64,000 nucleotides of DNA from Paraburkholderia sp. (GCA_004322045.1 SCRN01000023.1:186001-250000), one strand, 5' to 3'. Positions 1-9,220 are shown, numbered from the stretch's first letter. The notes: generated by a model from the letters alone, not told the origin. Program-made: numbers and translations.

Positions 1-1308
1 CACGCGCGCTCGGTCGGTCTCGTCGATGAAATCGACTATCTGAAGCGCCAACAACGTCTCACGTTCGCACGGTTGGGCCTGACCGACCCGCTCTCGGTCG
101 ACGACTATACGGCCCATGGCGGCCTGGAAGGCCTGAAGGCAGCGCTGCGGATGAGCGCGGAAGACGCCTGCCAAACGGTGTTGGATTCGGGCCTGCGCGG
201 CCGCGGCGGCGCGGCGTTTCCCGCAGGCATCAAATGGCGCACCGTGCACGAAGCGAAGGCCGCGCAAAAATACATCGTCTGCAATGCGGACGAAGGCGAT
301 TCGGGCACGTTCTCCGATCGTCTGTCCATGGAAGGCGACCCGTTTGCGTTGATCGAAGGCATGATCATCGCCGGCGTGGCGACGGGCGCAACGCGCGGCT
401 ACATCTACGTGCGCAGCGAATACCCGCATGCCATCGAGATGTTGAACGCCGCGCTCGAGAAAGCACGCGCAGCAGGCTGGCTCGGCGAGCGCGTGCTCGG
501 CTCGAACCACGCTTTCGAACTCGAAGTCGCCAAAGGCGCGGGTTCGTATGTGTGCGGCGAGGAAACGGCGTTGCTCGAATCGCTCGAGGGCAAGCGCGGT
601 ATCGTGCGCGCAAAGCCGCCGGTCCCGGCGCTCGCGGGCCTGTTCGGTCAACCCACCGTCGTGAACAACGTCATCACGCTCGCGACGGTGCCGATCATCT
701 TCGCGCGCGGCGCTGCGTTCTATCGCGACTTCGGCATGGGCCGCTCGCGCGGCACCCTGCCTTTCCAGTTGGCCGGCAACATCAAGCGCGGCGGCCTCGT
801 CGAACTGGCCTTCGGCGTCACGCTGCGCGAGCTCGTCGATGAGTTCGGCGGCGGCACGGCAAGCGGCCGCCCGGTGCGCGCCGTGCAGGTGGGCGGGCCG
901 CTCGGCACGTATCTGCCCGAAAGCCAGTGGGATATTCCGCTCGACTACGAAGCCTACGCGGCCGTCGGCGCGGTCGTCGGACACGGCGGCCTCGTCGTTC
1001 ACGACGACAGCTCGAACCTCGCGGAGCTCGCACAGTACGCGATGCACTTTTGCGCCGTCGAATCATGCGGCAAATGCACGCCTTGCCGCATCGGTTCGAC
1101 CCGCGGCGTCGAGGTCATCGCGCGCATCCGCAACGGCGACACGTCGGAAAAACAAGTTCAATTGCTGCGCGATCTGTGCGACACGATGGTGTCCGGTTCG
1201 CTCTGCGCGATGGGCGGCATGACCCCCTACCCGGTCTTGTCCGCGCTTGATCATTTCCCCGAAGACTTCGGTCTTCGCCCCGTTCAGCCGAAAGCGGCTG
1301 CGGCTTGA
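1..1308 (+). CDS. fdsB: NAD-dependent formate dehydrogenase, beta (FMN/NAD-binding) subunit, 5' end outside window
   Basis: NuoF-like flavoprotein subunit of the soluble molybdenum formate dehydrogenase. It passes electrons from the formate-oxidising alpha subunit through FMN to NAD+ in the cytoplasm. The frame is already open at base 1 and 435 residues are visible; family members are about 520, so roughly 85 N-terminal residues (thioredoxin-like part) are missing at the window edge. A TTG at 73 is internal to the conserved sequence and is not the start. Visible motifs are the glycine-rich GRGGAAFPAG flavin/NAD loop (about 195-230), GAGSYVCGEETAL (about 535-575) and the 4Fe-4S ligand set CGKCTPCR (about 1069-1092) with the later Cys in SGSLCAMG. 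It is followed at once by fdsA. fdsG would be expected upstream, outside the window. Confidence 0.95.
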   Translation, partial: HARSVGLVDEIDYLKRQQRLTFARLGLTDPLSVDDYTAHGGLEGLKAALRMSAEDACQTVLDSGLRGRGGAAFPAGIKWRTVHEAKAAQKYIVCNADEGDSGTFSDRLSMEGDPFALIEGMIIAGVATGATRGYIYVRSEYPHAIEMLNAALEKARAAGWLGERVLGSNHAFELEVAKGAGSYVCGEETALLESLEGKRGIVRAKPPVPALAGLFGQPTVVNNVITLATVPIIFARGAAFYRDFGMGRSRGTLPFQLAGNIKRGGLVELAFGVTLRELVDEFGGGTASGRPVRAVQVGGPLGTYLPESQWDIPLDYEAYAAVGAVVGHGGLVVHDDSSNLAELAQYAMHFCAVESCGKCTPCRIGSTRGVEVIARIRNGDTSEKQVQLLRDLCDTMVSGSLCAMGGMTPYPVLSALDHFPEDFGLRPVQPKAAAA

Positions 1309-1322
1309 CGATGGAGCCTCTC

Positions 1323-4277
1323 ATGTCCGATGCGCCCGCCCGCACCCCTGCCGTCCCGTCAAGCTCGGGCGGTTGCGGTTCCGCACACTGCGCATGCCGA
1401 TCGAACGCCGCCGCACCGGCGAGCGACATCGATTACGGCACGCCGCGCCGGCACGCCGACACCGATGTCACGCTGGAGATCGACGGCGTCGCGATCACCG
1501 TGCCGGCAGGCACGTCGGTCATGCGCGCGGCGGTCGAAGCCGGCGTCAACGTGCCCAAGCTGTGCGCGACCGATTCACTCGAGCCGTTCGGATCGTGCCG
1601 CCTTTGCCTCGTGGAAATCGAAGGCAAGCGCGGCTATCCGGCCTCGTGCACGACGCCCGTCGAAGCAGGCATGCGCGTGCGCACGCAAAGCGACCGGCTG
1701 CAATCGCTGCGCCGCAACGTGATGGAGCTCTACATCTCCGATCACCCGCTCGACTGTCTGACCTGCCCCGCCAACGGCGACTGTGAACTGCAAGACATGG
1801 CCGGTGTCGTCGGGCTGCGCGAGGTGCGCTATGGCTTCGACGGTGCGAACCATCTGCACGATGCCAAAGACGAGTCCAATCCCTACTTCACTTACGACCC
1901 GTCCAAGTGCATTGTCTGCAACCGCTGCGTGCGCGCGTGCGAGGAGACGCAAGGCACGTTCGCGCTGACCATCTCCGCACGCGGATTCGAATCGCGTGTG
2001 GCGGCAAGCGAGAGCCAGCCGTTCATGGAATCGGAATGCGTCTCGTGCGGCGCCTGCGTCGCCGCTTGCCCGACCGCCACGCTCGTCGAAAAGACAATCG
2101 AGTTCGCAGGACAACCCGAGCACTCGATCATCACCACCTGCGCCTATTGCGGCGTGGGCTGCTCGTTCAAAGCCGAAATGAAAGGCTCGCAAGTCGTACG
2201 CATGACGCCTTACAAGAACGGGCAGGCCAACGAAGGCCATGCTTGCGTCAAAGGACGCTTCGCGTGGGGCTATGCGACGCACAAAGATCGCATCACGACG
2301 CCGATGATTCGCGCGAAGATCACGGACCCGTGGCGAGAAGTGTCGTGGGAAGAGGCCATCGCCTACGCCGCCTCGGAGTTCCGCCGCATCCAAGCGAAGC
2401 ACGGGCGCGATTCCATCGGCGGCATCACCTCGTCACGCTGCACGAACGAAGAAACGTACCTCGTTCAGAAGCTCGTGCGCGCGGCCTTCGGCAACAACAA
2501 CGTCGATACCTGCGCGCGCGTTTGCCATTCGCCAACGGGCTACGGGTTGAAGACGACGATCGGCGAATCGGCCGGCACGCAGACGTTCGCCTCGGTCGAG
2601 AAGGCCGACGTGATCATGGTCATCGGTGCGAACCCGACCGACGGGCACCCGGTCTTCGGCTCGCGCTTGAAACGGCGGTTGCGCGAAGGCGCCAAGCTGA
2701 TCGTGGCCGACCCGCGCCGCATCGATCTCGTCGACGGCCCTCACGTGAAGGCGGCCTGTCATCTGCAACTGCGCCCCGGCACCAACGTCGCACTCGTGAA
2801 CGCGCTCGCCCATACGATCGTGACCGAGGGGCTCTTGGCCGATGCATTCATCGCCGAACGCTGCGAACCGCTCGCCTTCGAGCAATGGCGCGCATTCATT
2901 GCCCAACCCGAGAATTCGCCCGAGGCCACGGCCGACGTCACCGGCGTGCCGGCCGAGCTCGTGCGCGAAGCAGCCCGCCTCTATGCAACGGGCGGCAATG
3001 CCGCGATCTACTACGGCCTTGGCGTCACCGAGCACGCACAAGGCTCGACGATGGTCATGGGCATCGCCAACCTGGCCATGGCCACCGGCAACATTGGGCG
3101 CGAAGGCGTCGGCGTCAACCCGTTGCGCGGCCAAAACAACGTGCAGGGCTCGTGCGACATGGGCTCGTTCCCGCACGAGTTGCCCGGCTATCGTCATATC
3201 GGCGGCGATGAAGTCCGACACGAATTCGAAGCGGCGTGGGGCGTGCAATTGCAACCCGAGCCCGGCTTGCGCATTCCGAACATGTTCGACGCGGCGCTCG
3301 ATGGCAGCTTCCGCGGCCTATATTGCCAAGGGGAGGACATCGTCCAGTCCGACCCGGACACGCAACACGTGGCCGCCGCGCTCACGGCGATGGAATGCAT
3401 CGTCGTGCAGGACATCTTCCTGAACGAGACGGCCAAATATGCGCACGTGTTCCTGCCGGGCTCCTCGTTCCTCGAAAAGGACGGCACGTTCACGAACGCC
3501 GAGCGACGAGTCTCGCGCGTGCGACGCGTGATGCCGCCCCTTGCGCGCTACGCCGACTGGGAAGTCACGCTGATGCTCTCGCATGCGCTCGGCTATGAGA
3601 TGGATTACGCGCATCCCTCGGAGATCATGGACGAAATCGCGCGACTGACGCCGACCTTCCATGGTGTGTCCTACGCGCTCATCGATCGGCTCGGCAGCGT
3701 GCAATGGCCCTGCAACGAGCAAGCGCCGGAAGGCACGCCGACGATGCACGTCGATGAATTCGTGCGCGGCAAGGGCAAGTTCGTCATTACGCAATTCGTC
3801 GCCTCGCGCGAGAAAGTCACGCGACGCTACCCGCTATTGCTGACGACGGGACGCATCCTCTCGCAATACAACGTCGGTGCGCAGACGCGTCGCACCGAGA
3901 ACTCGCGTTGGCACGAAGAGGATCGTCTCGAGATCCATCCGCACGACGCACAGGATCGCGGCATCAAGACGGGCGATTGGGTTGGCATCGAATCGCGTGC
4001 CGGTCAAACGGTGCAACGCGCGCTCGTCAGCGAGCGGATGCAGCCGGGTGTGGTCTACACGACGTTCCATTTCCCCGAATCGGGCGCGAACGTTATCACG
4101 ACGGACAGTTCGGACTGGGCGACCAATTGCCCCGAGTACAAGGTCACCGCGGTGCAGGTGCAGCCCGTGAAGCAGCCGTCCGAATGGCAGCAGCAATACG
4201 AACGGTTCAACGAAACGCAGCTCGAGTTGTTGCGCGAGCGTGAACGCGCACTGGCTGGCGCGACAACCGGGAAGTGA
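1323..4277 (+). CDS. fdsA: NAD-dependent formate dehydrogenase, catalytic alpha subunit (Mo-bisPGD, Fe-S)
   Basis: Catalytic subunit that oxidises formate to CO2 at a molybdenum bis-pyranopterin centre. Start chosen at ATG 1323 (984 aa) because GGAG at 1313-1316 lies six bases upstream; TTG 1305 and ATG 1311 are in frame but lack this. Order of sites: 2Fe-2S domain (SLEPFGSCRLC), His-Cys cluster site (HPLDCLTCPANGDC), two ferredoxin-type 4Fe-4S motifs (CIVCNRCVRACEE, CVSCGACVAACP), the CAYCGVGC cluster of the molybdopterin domain, then RVCHSPT with the expected Mo-ligand Cys401. The C-terminal molydopterin dinucleotide-binding domain starts near residue 840. Odd feature: the first 25 residues hold an extra Cys-rich patch (GGCGSAHCAC) before the 2Fe-2S domain. 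The start lies only 14 bases after the fdsB stop. Confidence 0.96.
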   Translation: MSDAPARTPAVPSSSGGCGSAHCACRSNAAAPASDIDYGTPRRHADTDVTLEIDGVAITVPAGTSVMRAAVEAGVNVPKLCATDSLEPFGSCRLCLVEIEGKRGYPASCTTPVEAGMRVRTQSDRLQSLRRNVMELYISDHPLDCLTCPANGDCELQDMAGVVGLREVRYGFDGANHLHDAKDESNPYFTYDPSKCIVCNRCVRACEETQGTFALTISARGFESRVAASESQPFMESECVSCGACVAACPTATLVEKTIEFAGQPEHSIITTCAYCGVGCSFKAEMKGSQVVRMTPYKNGQANEGHACVKGRFAWGYATHKDRITTPMIRAKITDPWREVSWEEAIAYAASEFRRIQAKHGRDSIGGITSSRCTNEETYLVQKLVRAAFGNNNVDTCARVCHSPTGYGLKTTIGESAGTQTFASVEKADVIMVIGANPTDGHPVFGSRLKRRLREGAKLIVADPRRIDLVDGPHVKAACHLQLRPGTNVALVNALAHTIVTEGLLADAFIAERCEPLAFEQWRAFIAQPENSPEATADVTGVPAELVREAARLYATGGNAAIYYGLGVTEHAQGSTMVMGIANLAMATGNIGREGVGVNPLRGQNNVQGSCDMGSFPHELPGYRHIGGDEVRHEFEAAWGVQLQPEPGLRIPNMFDAALDGSFRGLYCQGEDIVQSDPDTQHVAAALTAMECIVVQDIFLNETAKYAHVFLPGSSFLEKDGTFTNAERRVSRVRRVMPPLARYADWEVTLMLSHALGYEMDYAHPSEIMDEIARLTPTFHGVSYALIDRLGSVQWPCNEQAPEGTPTMHVDEFVRGKGKFVITQFVASREKVTRRYPLLLTTGRILSQYNVGAQTRRTENSRWHEEDRLEIHPHDAQDRGIKTGDWVGIESRAGQTVQRALVSERMQPGVVYTTFHFPESGANVITTDSSDWATNCPEYKVTAVQVQPVKQPSEWQQQYERFNETQLELLRERERALAGATTGK

Positions 4278-4329
4278 GCATGCGCACGATGATCTGCAAC
4301 GCGGCACTGACGAAGGAAGGCGAGCAGCG

Positions 4330-4572
4330 ATGAAGCTCGAGCATTTGATCGAAATGGCAAATCAAATCGGCGAGTTCTTTGCGTCGATGCCCGATCGCGA
4401 GGAGGCGCTGACCGGCATCGCCGATCACATCCGCCGCTTCTGGGAACCGCGCATGCGGCGCACGATCCTCGCTTCGCTCGACGATCCGGCAGCAAGCGCA
4501 GCGATGTCGCCGATCGTGCGCGAAGCACTGTCGCGCGCCCGCGAGGCGCTTACGCCGCACGCCGTCGCTTAA
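4330..4572 (+). CDS. fdsD: Formate dehydrogenase delta subunit
   Basis: Small 80-residue protein beginning MKLEHLIEMANQIGEFF and containing IRRFWEPRMR, typical of the FdsD family, which is needed for an active soluble formate dehydrogenase although its exact role is not settled. Start at ATG 4330, with AAGGAAGG at 4313-4320; an in-frame start 90 bases further up would overlap fdsA and lacks support. In Cupriavidus and relatives an fdhD/fdsC sulfurtransferase-chaperone gene normally sits between fdsA and fdsD. Here only 52 bases separate them, so that gene must be elsewhere. Last gene of the visible operon, convergent with the monooxygenase. Confidence 0.9.
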   Translation: MKLEHLIEMANQIGEFFASMPDREEALTGIADHIRRFWEPRMRRTILASLDDPAASAAMSPIVREALSRAREALTPHAVA

Positions 4573-4591
4573 CGGGCGGGCGTCGCCGCGC

Positions 4592-6433
4592 TCAGTGCGC
4601 GGCGCCCGCGCCGCCGAACCACATTTCGCAATGCCGCATGAGCGCGCTCGCATCGGAGGCGGGCCGTCCGCGCGCGCATAGGTAGCCGTCGGGACGCAAG
4701 AGGTAGAACGCCGGACGCGTACGCCCGTATGCATGCATGAGCGACGGTGCTTCGCCATCGCTCGCATCGGTCACGCGCCAAATACGCACCGCGCCCGGCA
4801 GCGCGGCTTCGACCACCGAGCACAAGCGGTCGAGGTCCGGGTCTGCGGCGACCGGCGGCTCGACAAGCGTCCCGGTCGCGTCCAGCGCGGCCTGCGCGCC
4901 GCCAGGCAAGGCCACCAGCACGAACAGCGAGAAGAACGCGGGATCGTGCAAGTCGTACAAGCGCGCGGTGCCGGGCGCTCGGCCGAGCGGACCATCGATC
5001 ACATGCACGAGCGCGTCGGGCGCCCTCTCCCCGGCTCGCGGGCCGCCGTCCAAGACGCGCTCGAGCGTGAGCGGGCTGCGCCGGTATTGAATCGCAAGCT
5101 CGCTGACCATGAGCCGCGCGGCGTCGCGCAGCGGCCCGAACGCTGCCAGCACCGGCATGACGCGCTCGCGCAGCAGTTTCATCGGTCCGCGTTCCGCCTC
5201 GGCCAGTTGCGTAATGAATGCCGTTTGGCGTAGAACATCGCGTTCGATGGGATGACGCTCGAGCTGGTAGGTGTCCAGTAGCGCTTCGCTCGCTTGGCCC
5301 GCCATACGCCGTGCCAGCTTCCAGCCCAGATTCAGCGCTTCCTGAATGCCCGTGTTCATCCCCTGCGCACCGGCAGGACTATGCACGTGCGCGGCATCGC
5401 CCGCCAGGAAGACGCGCTGCGTGCGCAACCGCTCCACCATGCGGCTATTCAAATGGAAGTACGACGACCACCCCAATGCCGACAGTCGCAGCGGACGGCC
5501 GATCCGCCGCGCGGCGATCGCGCCGCACAGATCGAGAGCCGGCTGGTGATCGCCGCCATCGCCGCTTGATGCCCGCTCGGACCGGTGTGGCAAATCTCGC
5601 AGTCGACGTTCGGCAGGCACGTTCTCGCTCGCATACGCAGCCATGCGCTCCTTGGTGGACGACGCCGCTGCCGGCGATGCCTCTTCACGGTGGCCGGCGC
5701 CGTTCGCCTCGTCTGCGTTATCTACGTCACCTACGTCATCTACGTTATCGGCGATGAATCGATGACGCCCGCCCCCCATCGGAATGACGGCAGCCAACCC
5801 CTCACTCGATGCGAAAAGATGAAACTCGTCTTCTGACAAGTCGGAATCGACTTGCAGATCGGCAAGGAGGAACGTCTGCTCGAACGTTTTACCGGAGAAG
5901 CCCAGTCCAAGAAGATGACGCGTGGCGCTGTGCGCGCCGTCCGCGCCGATCACATAGGCTGCGCGGCACGTCTCTTGCCTGCCGTCGGCGTGCAGCAACT
6001 GCGCCTCGACTTGCGATGCATCCTGTTTCAGGCCGACGAGGGCAACGCCACGCTCGATCTGTATTCCAAGGGTGGCCAGATGCTCGGTCAACAACCGCTC
6101 CGTGACGGATTGATCGAGGCAGAGCAGATAGGGATAACGCGTGTGCAGCGGGTCGAAATCGAGCCGTGCGAGCCGATGTCCGTTCGAGTACAGGTTGGCT
6201 GCGCGCAGTCTGTGACCCAACGCGAGAAATGGCTCGACCACGCGGTGTTGTTCGAACAACTCGAGCGTGCGGGCTTGTATGCCGATCGCGCGCGAATAGC
6301 CGGCCGGCTGCAGCTCACGGTCGATGAGGCGCACATTCGTATGGGCGCGCGCCAAGCTCATCGCGGCGGCGAGTCCGGTGGGCCCTGCCCCGACGATCAA
6401 TACGGGCAGCGCGTCGTTGGTCACGGCGGCCAT
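4592..6433 (-). CDS. FAD-dependent aromatic-ring-type monooxygenase (PheA/TfdB family) with low-complexity insert
   Basis: Class A flavoprotein hydroxylase of 613 residues. It has an N-terminal FAD-binding GAGPTGLAAA loop (residues 15-24), the DG motif VIGADGAHSA (161-170), the GD motif RVFLAGDAAHVHSPAG (about 340-355) and a thioredoxin-like C-terminal domain. Such enzymes use NAD(P)H and O2 to hydroxylate phenols, or act on polyketide-like aromatics; the substrate cannot be read here. The start at 6433 is supported by GGAGG six bases upstream. Residues about 231-300, between the FAD/substrate domain and the conserved WSSYFHLNSRMVERL segment, are an Asp/Ala/Glu/Ser-rich insert beginning VDDVGDVDN, encoded partly by a 9-bp tandem repeat. 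The insert keeps the frame, but whether the enzyme folds normally is unknown. Stands alone, convergent with fdsD. Confidence 0.85.
   Translation of the reverse strand: MAAVTNDALPVLIVGAGPTGLAAAMSLARAHTNVRLIDRELQPAGYSRAIGIQARTLELFEQHRVVEPFLALGHRLRAANLYSNGHRLARLDFDPLHTRYPYLLCLDQSVTERLLTEHLATLGIQIERGVALVGLKQDASQVEAQLLHADGRQETCRAAYVIGADGAHSATRHLLGLGFSGKTFEQTFLLADLQVDSDLSEDEFHLFASSEGLAAVIPMGGGRHRFIADNVDDVGDVDNADEANGAGHREEASPAAASSTKERMAAYASENVPAERRLRDLPHRSERASSGDGGDHQPALDLCGAIAARRIGRPLRLSALGWSSYFHLNSRMVERLRTQRVFLAGDAAHVHSPAGAQGMNTGIQEALNLGWKLARRMAGQASEALLDTYQLERHPIERDVLRQTAFITQLAEAERGPMKLLRERVMPVLAAFGPLRDAARLMVSELAIQYRRSPLTLERVLDGGPRAGERAPDALVHVIDGPLGRAPGTARLYDLHDPAFFSLFVLVALPGGAQAALDATGTLVEPPVAADPDLDRLCSVVEAALPGAVRIWRVTDASDGEAPSLMHAYGRTRPAFYLLRPDGYLCARGRPASDASALMRHCEMWFGGAGAAH
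5712..5747. repeat. Four-unit 9-bp tandem repeat inside the monooxygenase gene
   Basis: Units TCTGCGTTA, TCTACGTCA, CCTACGTCA and TCTACGTTA run head to tail on the plus strand. On the minus (coding) strand they give the peptide VDDVGDVDNADE. Because the unit is nine bases, copy changes would add or remove three residues without a frameshift. Confidence 0.9.
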
Positions 6434-6570
6434 GCTTGTCCTCCGGCGAACCACGAGATCTTGCCAAGTGTACGCCGCCTCGTCCGGATCGGCGCTCGAA
6501 CGGGCTCGTAGACGTCAGCCGTCGCCGGTCATGGGTGGATGGCACACGGCGCCGGCGCGCGGGCGCCGTG

Positions 6571-6629
6571 TCACCTAGTCACCTAGTCACCGAACCGCAG
6601 GGCACCTAGCACCTAGCACCCAGCACCGC
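6571..6629. repeat. Two adjacent short tandem arrays (8-bp and 7-bp units)
   Basis: At 6571-6591 the 8-bp unit TCACCTAG is repeated two and a half times. At 6603-6628 a related 7-bp unit GCACCTA / GCACCTA / GCACCCA / GCACC follows. They lie in the 276-base gap between the divergent monooxygenase and TPR genes, about 80-140 bases upstream of the TPR gene start. Both contain the core CACCTAG, suggesting slippage from a common seed. I could not identify a promoter with confidence in this gap. Confidence 0.75.
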
Positions 6630-6709
6630 TCACCCAGCCCTACCACCGGGCACGGCAGCCGCCTATCCGAGTATGGGACAATGCTGCGTTTGCGCAATTG
6701 ACTGCCGTC

Positions 6710-8593
6710 ATGGATTCCTTTTTCGCGCGCGCCTATGCGGCGCATCGTGACGGACGACTCGCCGATGCCGAGCGCGACTATCGTGCGGCGATCGAGGCCG
6801 ACCCCGTCCACACCGACGCCCTCCATCTGCTGGGGGTGCTCCGCCACCAGCAAGGGCGGCACGAAGAAGCAGCTGAGCTCGTCGGCCGGGCGGTAGCGCT
6901 GCGCCCCGGCGATGCGGCCCTGCAACTGAATCTCGGCAATGCGCTGAAGGCGCTCGGGCGCCTCGACGGCGCGATCGAGCGCTTTCGCAATGCGCTTTCG
7001 CTCGCGCCCGAATTTCCGCTCGCCCACTACAACCTCGGCAACGCCTATGCACAGGCAGGGCGCCACGCAGACGCCGTCGACGCGTTCGATCGTTCCTTGC
7101 GGCTGCAACCGAACGACGCATCGACCTACAACAACCTCGGTAACGCACTGCATGCGTTAGGTCGCACCGAAGAGGCGATCGCGGCATTCTCGCGGGCGCT
7201 CGCGCTGCGCCCAGGCCATGCGGGGGCGCACAACAACCTCGGCATGGCGCAGGCGGCGCTCGGGCGCGCGCATGAGGCGATCACGCACTTTCACGCTGCT
7301 TTGGCAGCCGAGCCGCGTTATGTCGCCGCGCACTTCAACCTGGGCAATACGCTCGATGCGGTGGGCCGTCATGAAGAAGCAGCCGCGGCATTCGAGGCCG
7401 CGCTCGCATTGCAGGCCGCGTTCCCACCCGCGTTGCTGGGGCTCGGCAATGCACTAGCGGCGCTTGGCCGCCACGAAGAAGCGATCGCTCGTTACGAACG
7501 GGCCGTCGGCCTCGATCCGCAGTTGGCTCTGGCGTGGCTCGGGCTGGGCAATGCGCACCACGCGCTGGGCGCGCACGAGGCGGCGCTGCGCGCGTTCGAT
7601 CAGGCGTTGCGGCTGCGTCCGGACCTCGCTTCGGCGCAATTGAACCGAGCGCTTACGCTATTGACGCTGAGCGATTTCGCACGGGGCTTGCCCGCCTACG
7701 AATCGCGGCTCGCGATTGCGGCGGCGGCGAACGAGCACGCGGCGGCCCAGGGCGCTTCCCTACCGCGCTGGCGCGGCGAACCGATCCCCTCGAAAACGCT
7801 GTGGATCGAAGCCGAGCAAGGTTTCGGCGATACGCTTCAATTTCTGCGCTTCGTGCCGTTCGCGCGAGCGCGCGCCGGCCGCGTCGCGCTGACAGTGCAG
7901 CGCGAGCTCGCCCCGCTCGTGGCGCCCCTCGCGAACGCGTGGGGCGTTACATTGGGCATCGCGGGCGAGAGCGCGCCGCAAGCGCACTTGCATTGTCCTT
8001 TGTTGAGCCTGCCGCTCGCACTAGGCACGCGGCTCGAAACGTTGCCGGCCGCCCGCCGCTACTTGGAGGTGCCGGCCGCCTACCGCCGTCATTGGCGAGG
8101 TTCGCTCGGCGGCCATGCGAAGGTGAAGATCGGCTTGGCCTGGTCGGGCCGCATCCAAGCGCAGGAAAACCGCGCCATGTCCGTTGCCACGCTGGCACCG
8201 CTATTCGAATTGGCCGGCATCGACTGGCTCGTGCTGCAGCCTAACCTGAGCGACGACGATCGGCGCTCGCTCGACCTGCACGCCCGTACGGCCTCGCTTC
8301 ACCGCCTCGACGCCCGTATCCGCGATTTCGCCGATACTGCCGCTATCGTCGACAAGCTCGACGCCGTCGTCTCCATCGACACGTCGATCGCCCACCTCGC
8401 CGGCGCGCTGGGCAAGCCGCTATGGCTCATGCTGCCTTTCGCGGCGGACTGGCGCTGGTTCACGAACACCGATCGCAGCCCCTGGTACCCGAGTGCGCGG
8501 CTCGTGCGACAACGCGCACCGGGCCAATGGGCGAGCGTCGTGGAAGAAGTTGCGCGCGCCGTTTCTAGTGAATTTCCGGACAAAGACCGATAA
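6710..8593 (+). CDS. Tetratricopeptide-repeat protein with glycosyltransferase-like C-terminal domain
   Basis: 627 residues. The N-terminal half (about 1-330) is about nine consecutive 34-residue TPR units with the LGNAxxALGRxxEAIxxFxxAL pattern. The C-terminal part (about 340-620) has the features of the GT9/SPINDLY-like domain found in bacterial TPR proteins: KIGLAWSGR, the DFADTAAIVDKLDAVVSID segment, and TSIAHLAGALGKPLWLMLPF followed by DWRW and SPWYPS. TPRs bind proteins, and the C-terminal domain may transfer a sugar or only bind a nucleotide-sugar-like ligand; the target is unknown. ATG 6710 is preferred over TTG 6698, four codons up. No signal peptide. Convergent with pgsA. Confidence 0.85.
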   Translation: MDSFFARAYAAHRDGRLADAERDYRAAIEADPVHTDALHLLGVLRHQQGRHEEAAELVGRAVALRPGDAALQLNLGNALKALGRLDGAIERFRNALSLAPEFPLAHYNLGNAYAQAGRHADAVDAFDRSLRLQPNDASTYNNLGNALHALGRTEEAIAAFSRALALRPGHAGAHNNLGMAQAALGRAHEAITHFHAALAAEPRYVAAHFNLGNTLDAVGRHEEAAAAFEAALALQAAFPPALLGLGNALAALGRHEEAIARYERAVGLDPQLALAWLGLGNAHHALGAHEAALRAFDQALRLRPDLASAQLNRALTLLTLSDFARGLPAYESRLAIAAAANEHAAAQGASLPRWRGEPIPSKTLWIEAEQGFGDTLQFLRFVPFARARAGRVALTVQRELAPLVAPLANAWGVTLGIAGESAPQAHLHCPLLSLPLALGTRLETLPAARRYLEVPAAYRRHWRGSLGGHAKVKIGLAWSGRIQAQENRAMSVATLAPLFELAGIDWLVLQPNLSDDDRRSLDLHARTASLHRLDARIRDFADTAAIVDKLDAVVSIDTSIAHLAGALGKPLWLMLPFAADWRWFTNTDRSPWYPSARLVRQRAPGQWASVVEEVARAVSSEFPDKDR

Positions 8594-8626
8594 CGAACGG
8601 CTCCGTGCGAAAAGTGTGACCAGCGC

Positions 8627-9220
8627 TCATTGCGCGCCGCCGCGTTCGCGGATTTGCGGCCACGCGAGCTTCATGTAATAGAGCATCGACCAGATGGTCA
8701 GCACGGCGGCGAGGTAGATGAGCCAAATGCCCCACACGCGCGTATCGATAGCGAACGACGACCCGACCGGGACGCTGCCGTAATAGAGCAACATGGGAAT
8801 CGCGATCATCTGGCACGCCGTCTTGAACTTGCCCAGTTGATTGACGGCGACGCTCTTGGAAGCGCCGATATGGGCCATCCACTCGCGCAACGCGGAAATG
8901 GCGATCTCCCGGCCGACGATCACGAGCGCGATCGCCGATTCGATGCGCGACAGTTGCACGAGCACGAGCAGCGCCGCGGTGACCATCAGCTTATCGGCGA
9001 CCGGGTCGAGAAATGCGCCGAACGCCGAAGTCTGGTTCCACTTGCGCGCGAGATACCCGTCGAACCAATCGGTCAGCGCGGCCAGCACGAAGATCGCCGC
9101 CGCCGCGATGTTGCGATCGACAGCGCTCATCATCGAATCTGGGACGTAAAAAACGCCGACGACGAGCGGAATCAGCACGATCCGCAGCCATGTCAGAAAG
9201 ATCGGAAAGTTGAACGGCAT
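8627..9220 (-). CDS. pgsA: CDP-diacylglycerol-glycerol-3-phosphate 3-phosphatidyltransferase
   Basis: Integral membrane enzyme making phosphatidylglycerophosphate from CDP-diacylglycerol and glycerol-3-phosphate, the committed step to phosphatidylglycerol and cardiolipin. 197 residues, the usual length. The CDP-alcohol phosphotransferase signature D-x2-DG-x2-AR-x8-G-x3-D-x3-D is complete (DWFDGYLAR ... GAFLDPVADK). Several hydrophobic helices follow, plus a first one near residues 5-22 (FLTWLRIVLIPLVVGVF). The start at 9220 (MPFNFPIFLTW) matches the family; the frame stays open 44 codons further up without family similarity. uvrC lies upstream on the same strand, a common pairing in proteobacteria. 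Confidence 0.95.
   Translation of the reverse strand: MPFNFPIFLTWLRIVLIPLVVGVFYVPDSMMSAVDRNIAAAAIFVLAALTDWFDGYLARKWNQTSAFGAFLDPVADKLMVTAALLVLVQLSRIESAIALVIVGREIAISALREWMAHIGASKSVAVNQLGKFKTACQMIAIPMLLYYGSVPVGSSFAIDTRVWGIWLIYLAAVLTIWSMLYYMKLAWPQIRERGGAQ

Noticed and set aside
1575-3254. Long minus-strand frames opposite fdsA
   Set aside because: They mirror the Fe-S and molybdopterin domains of fdsA and have no features of their own.
4574-4607. Hairpin-like GC-rich sequence between fdsD and the monooxygenase
   Set aside because: Complementary segments need internal bulges and no T tract follows on either strand, so a terminator call is not supported.
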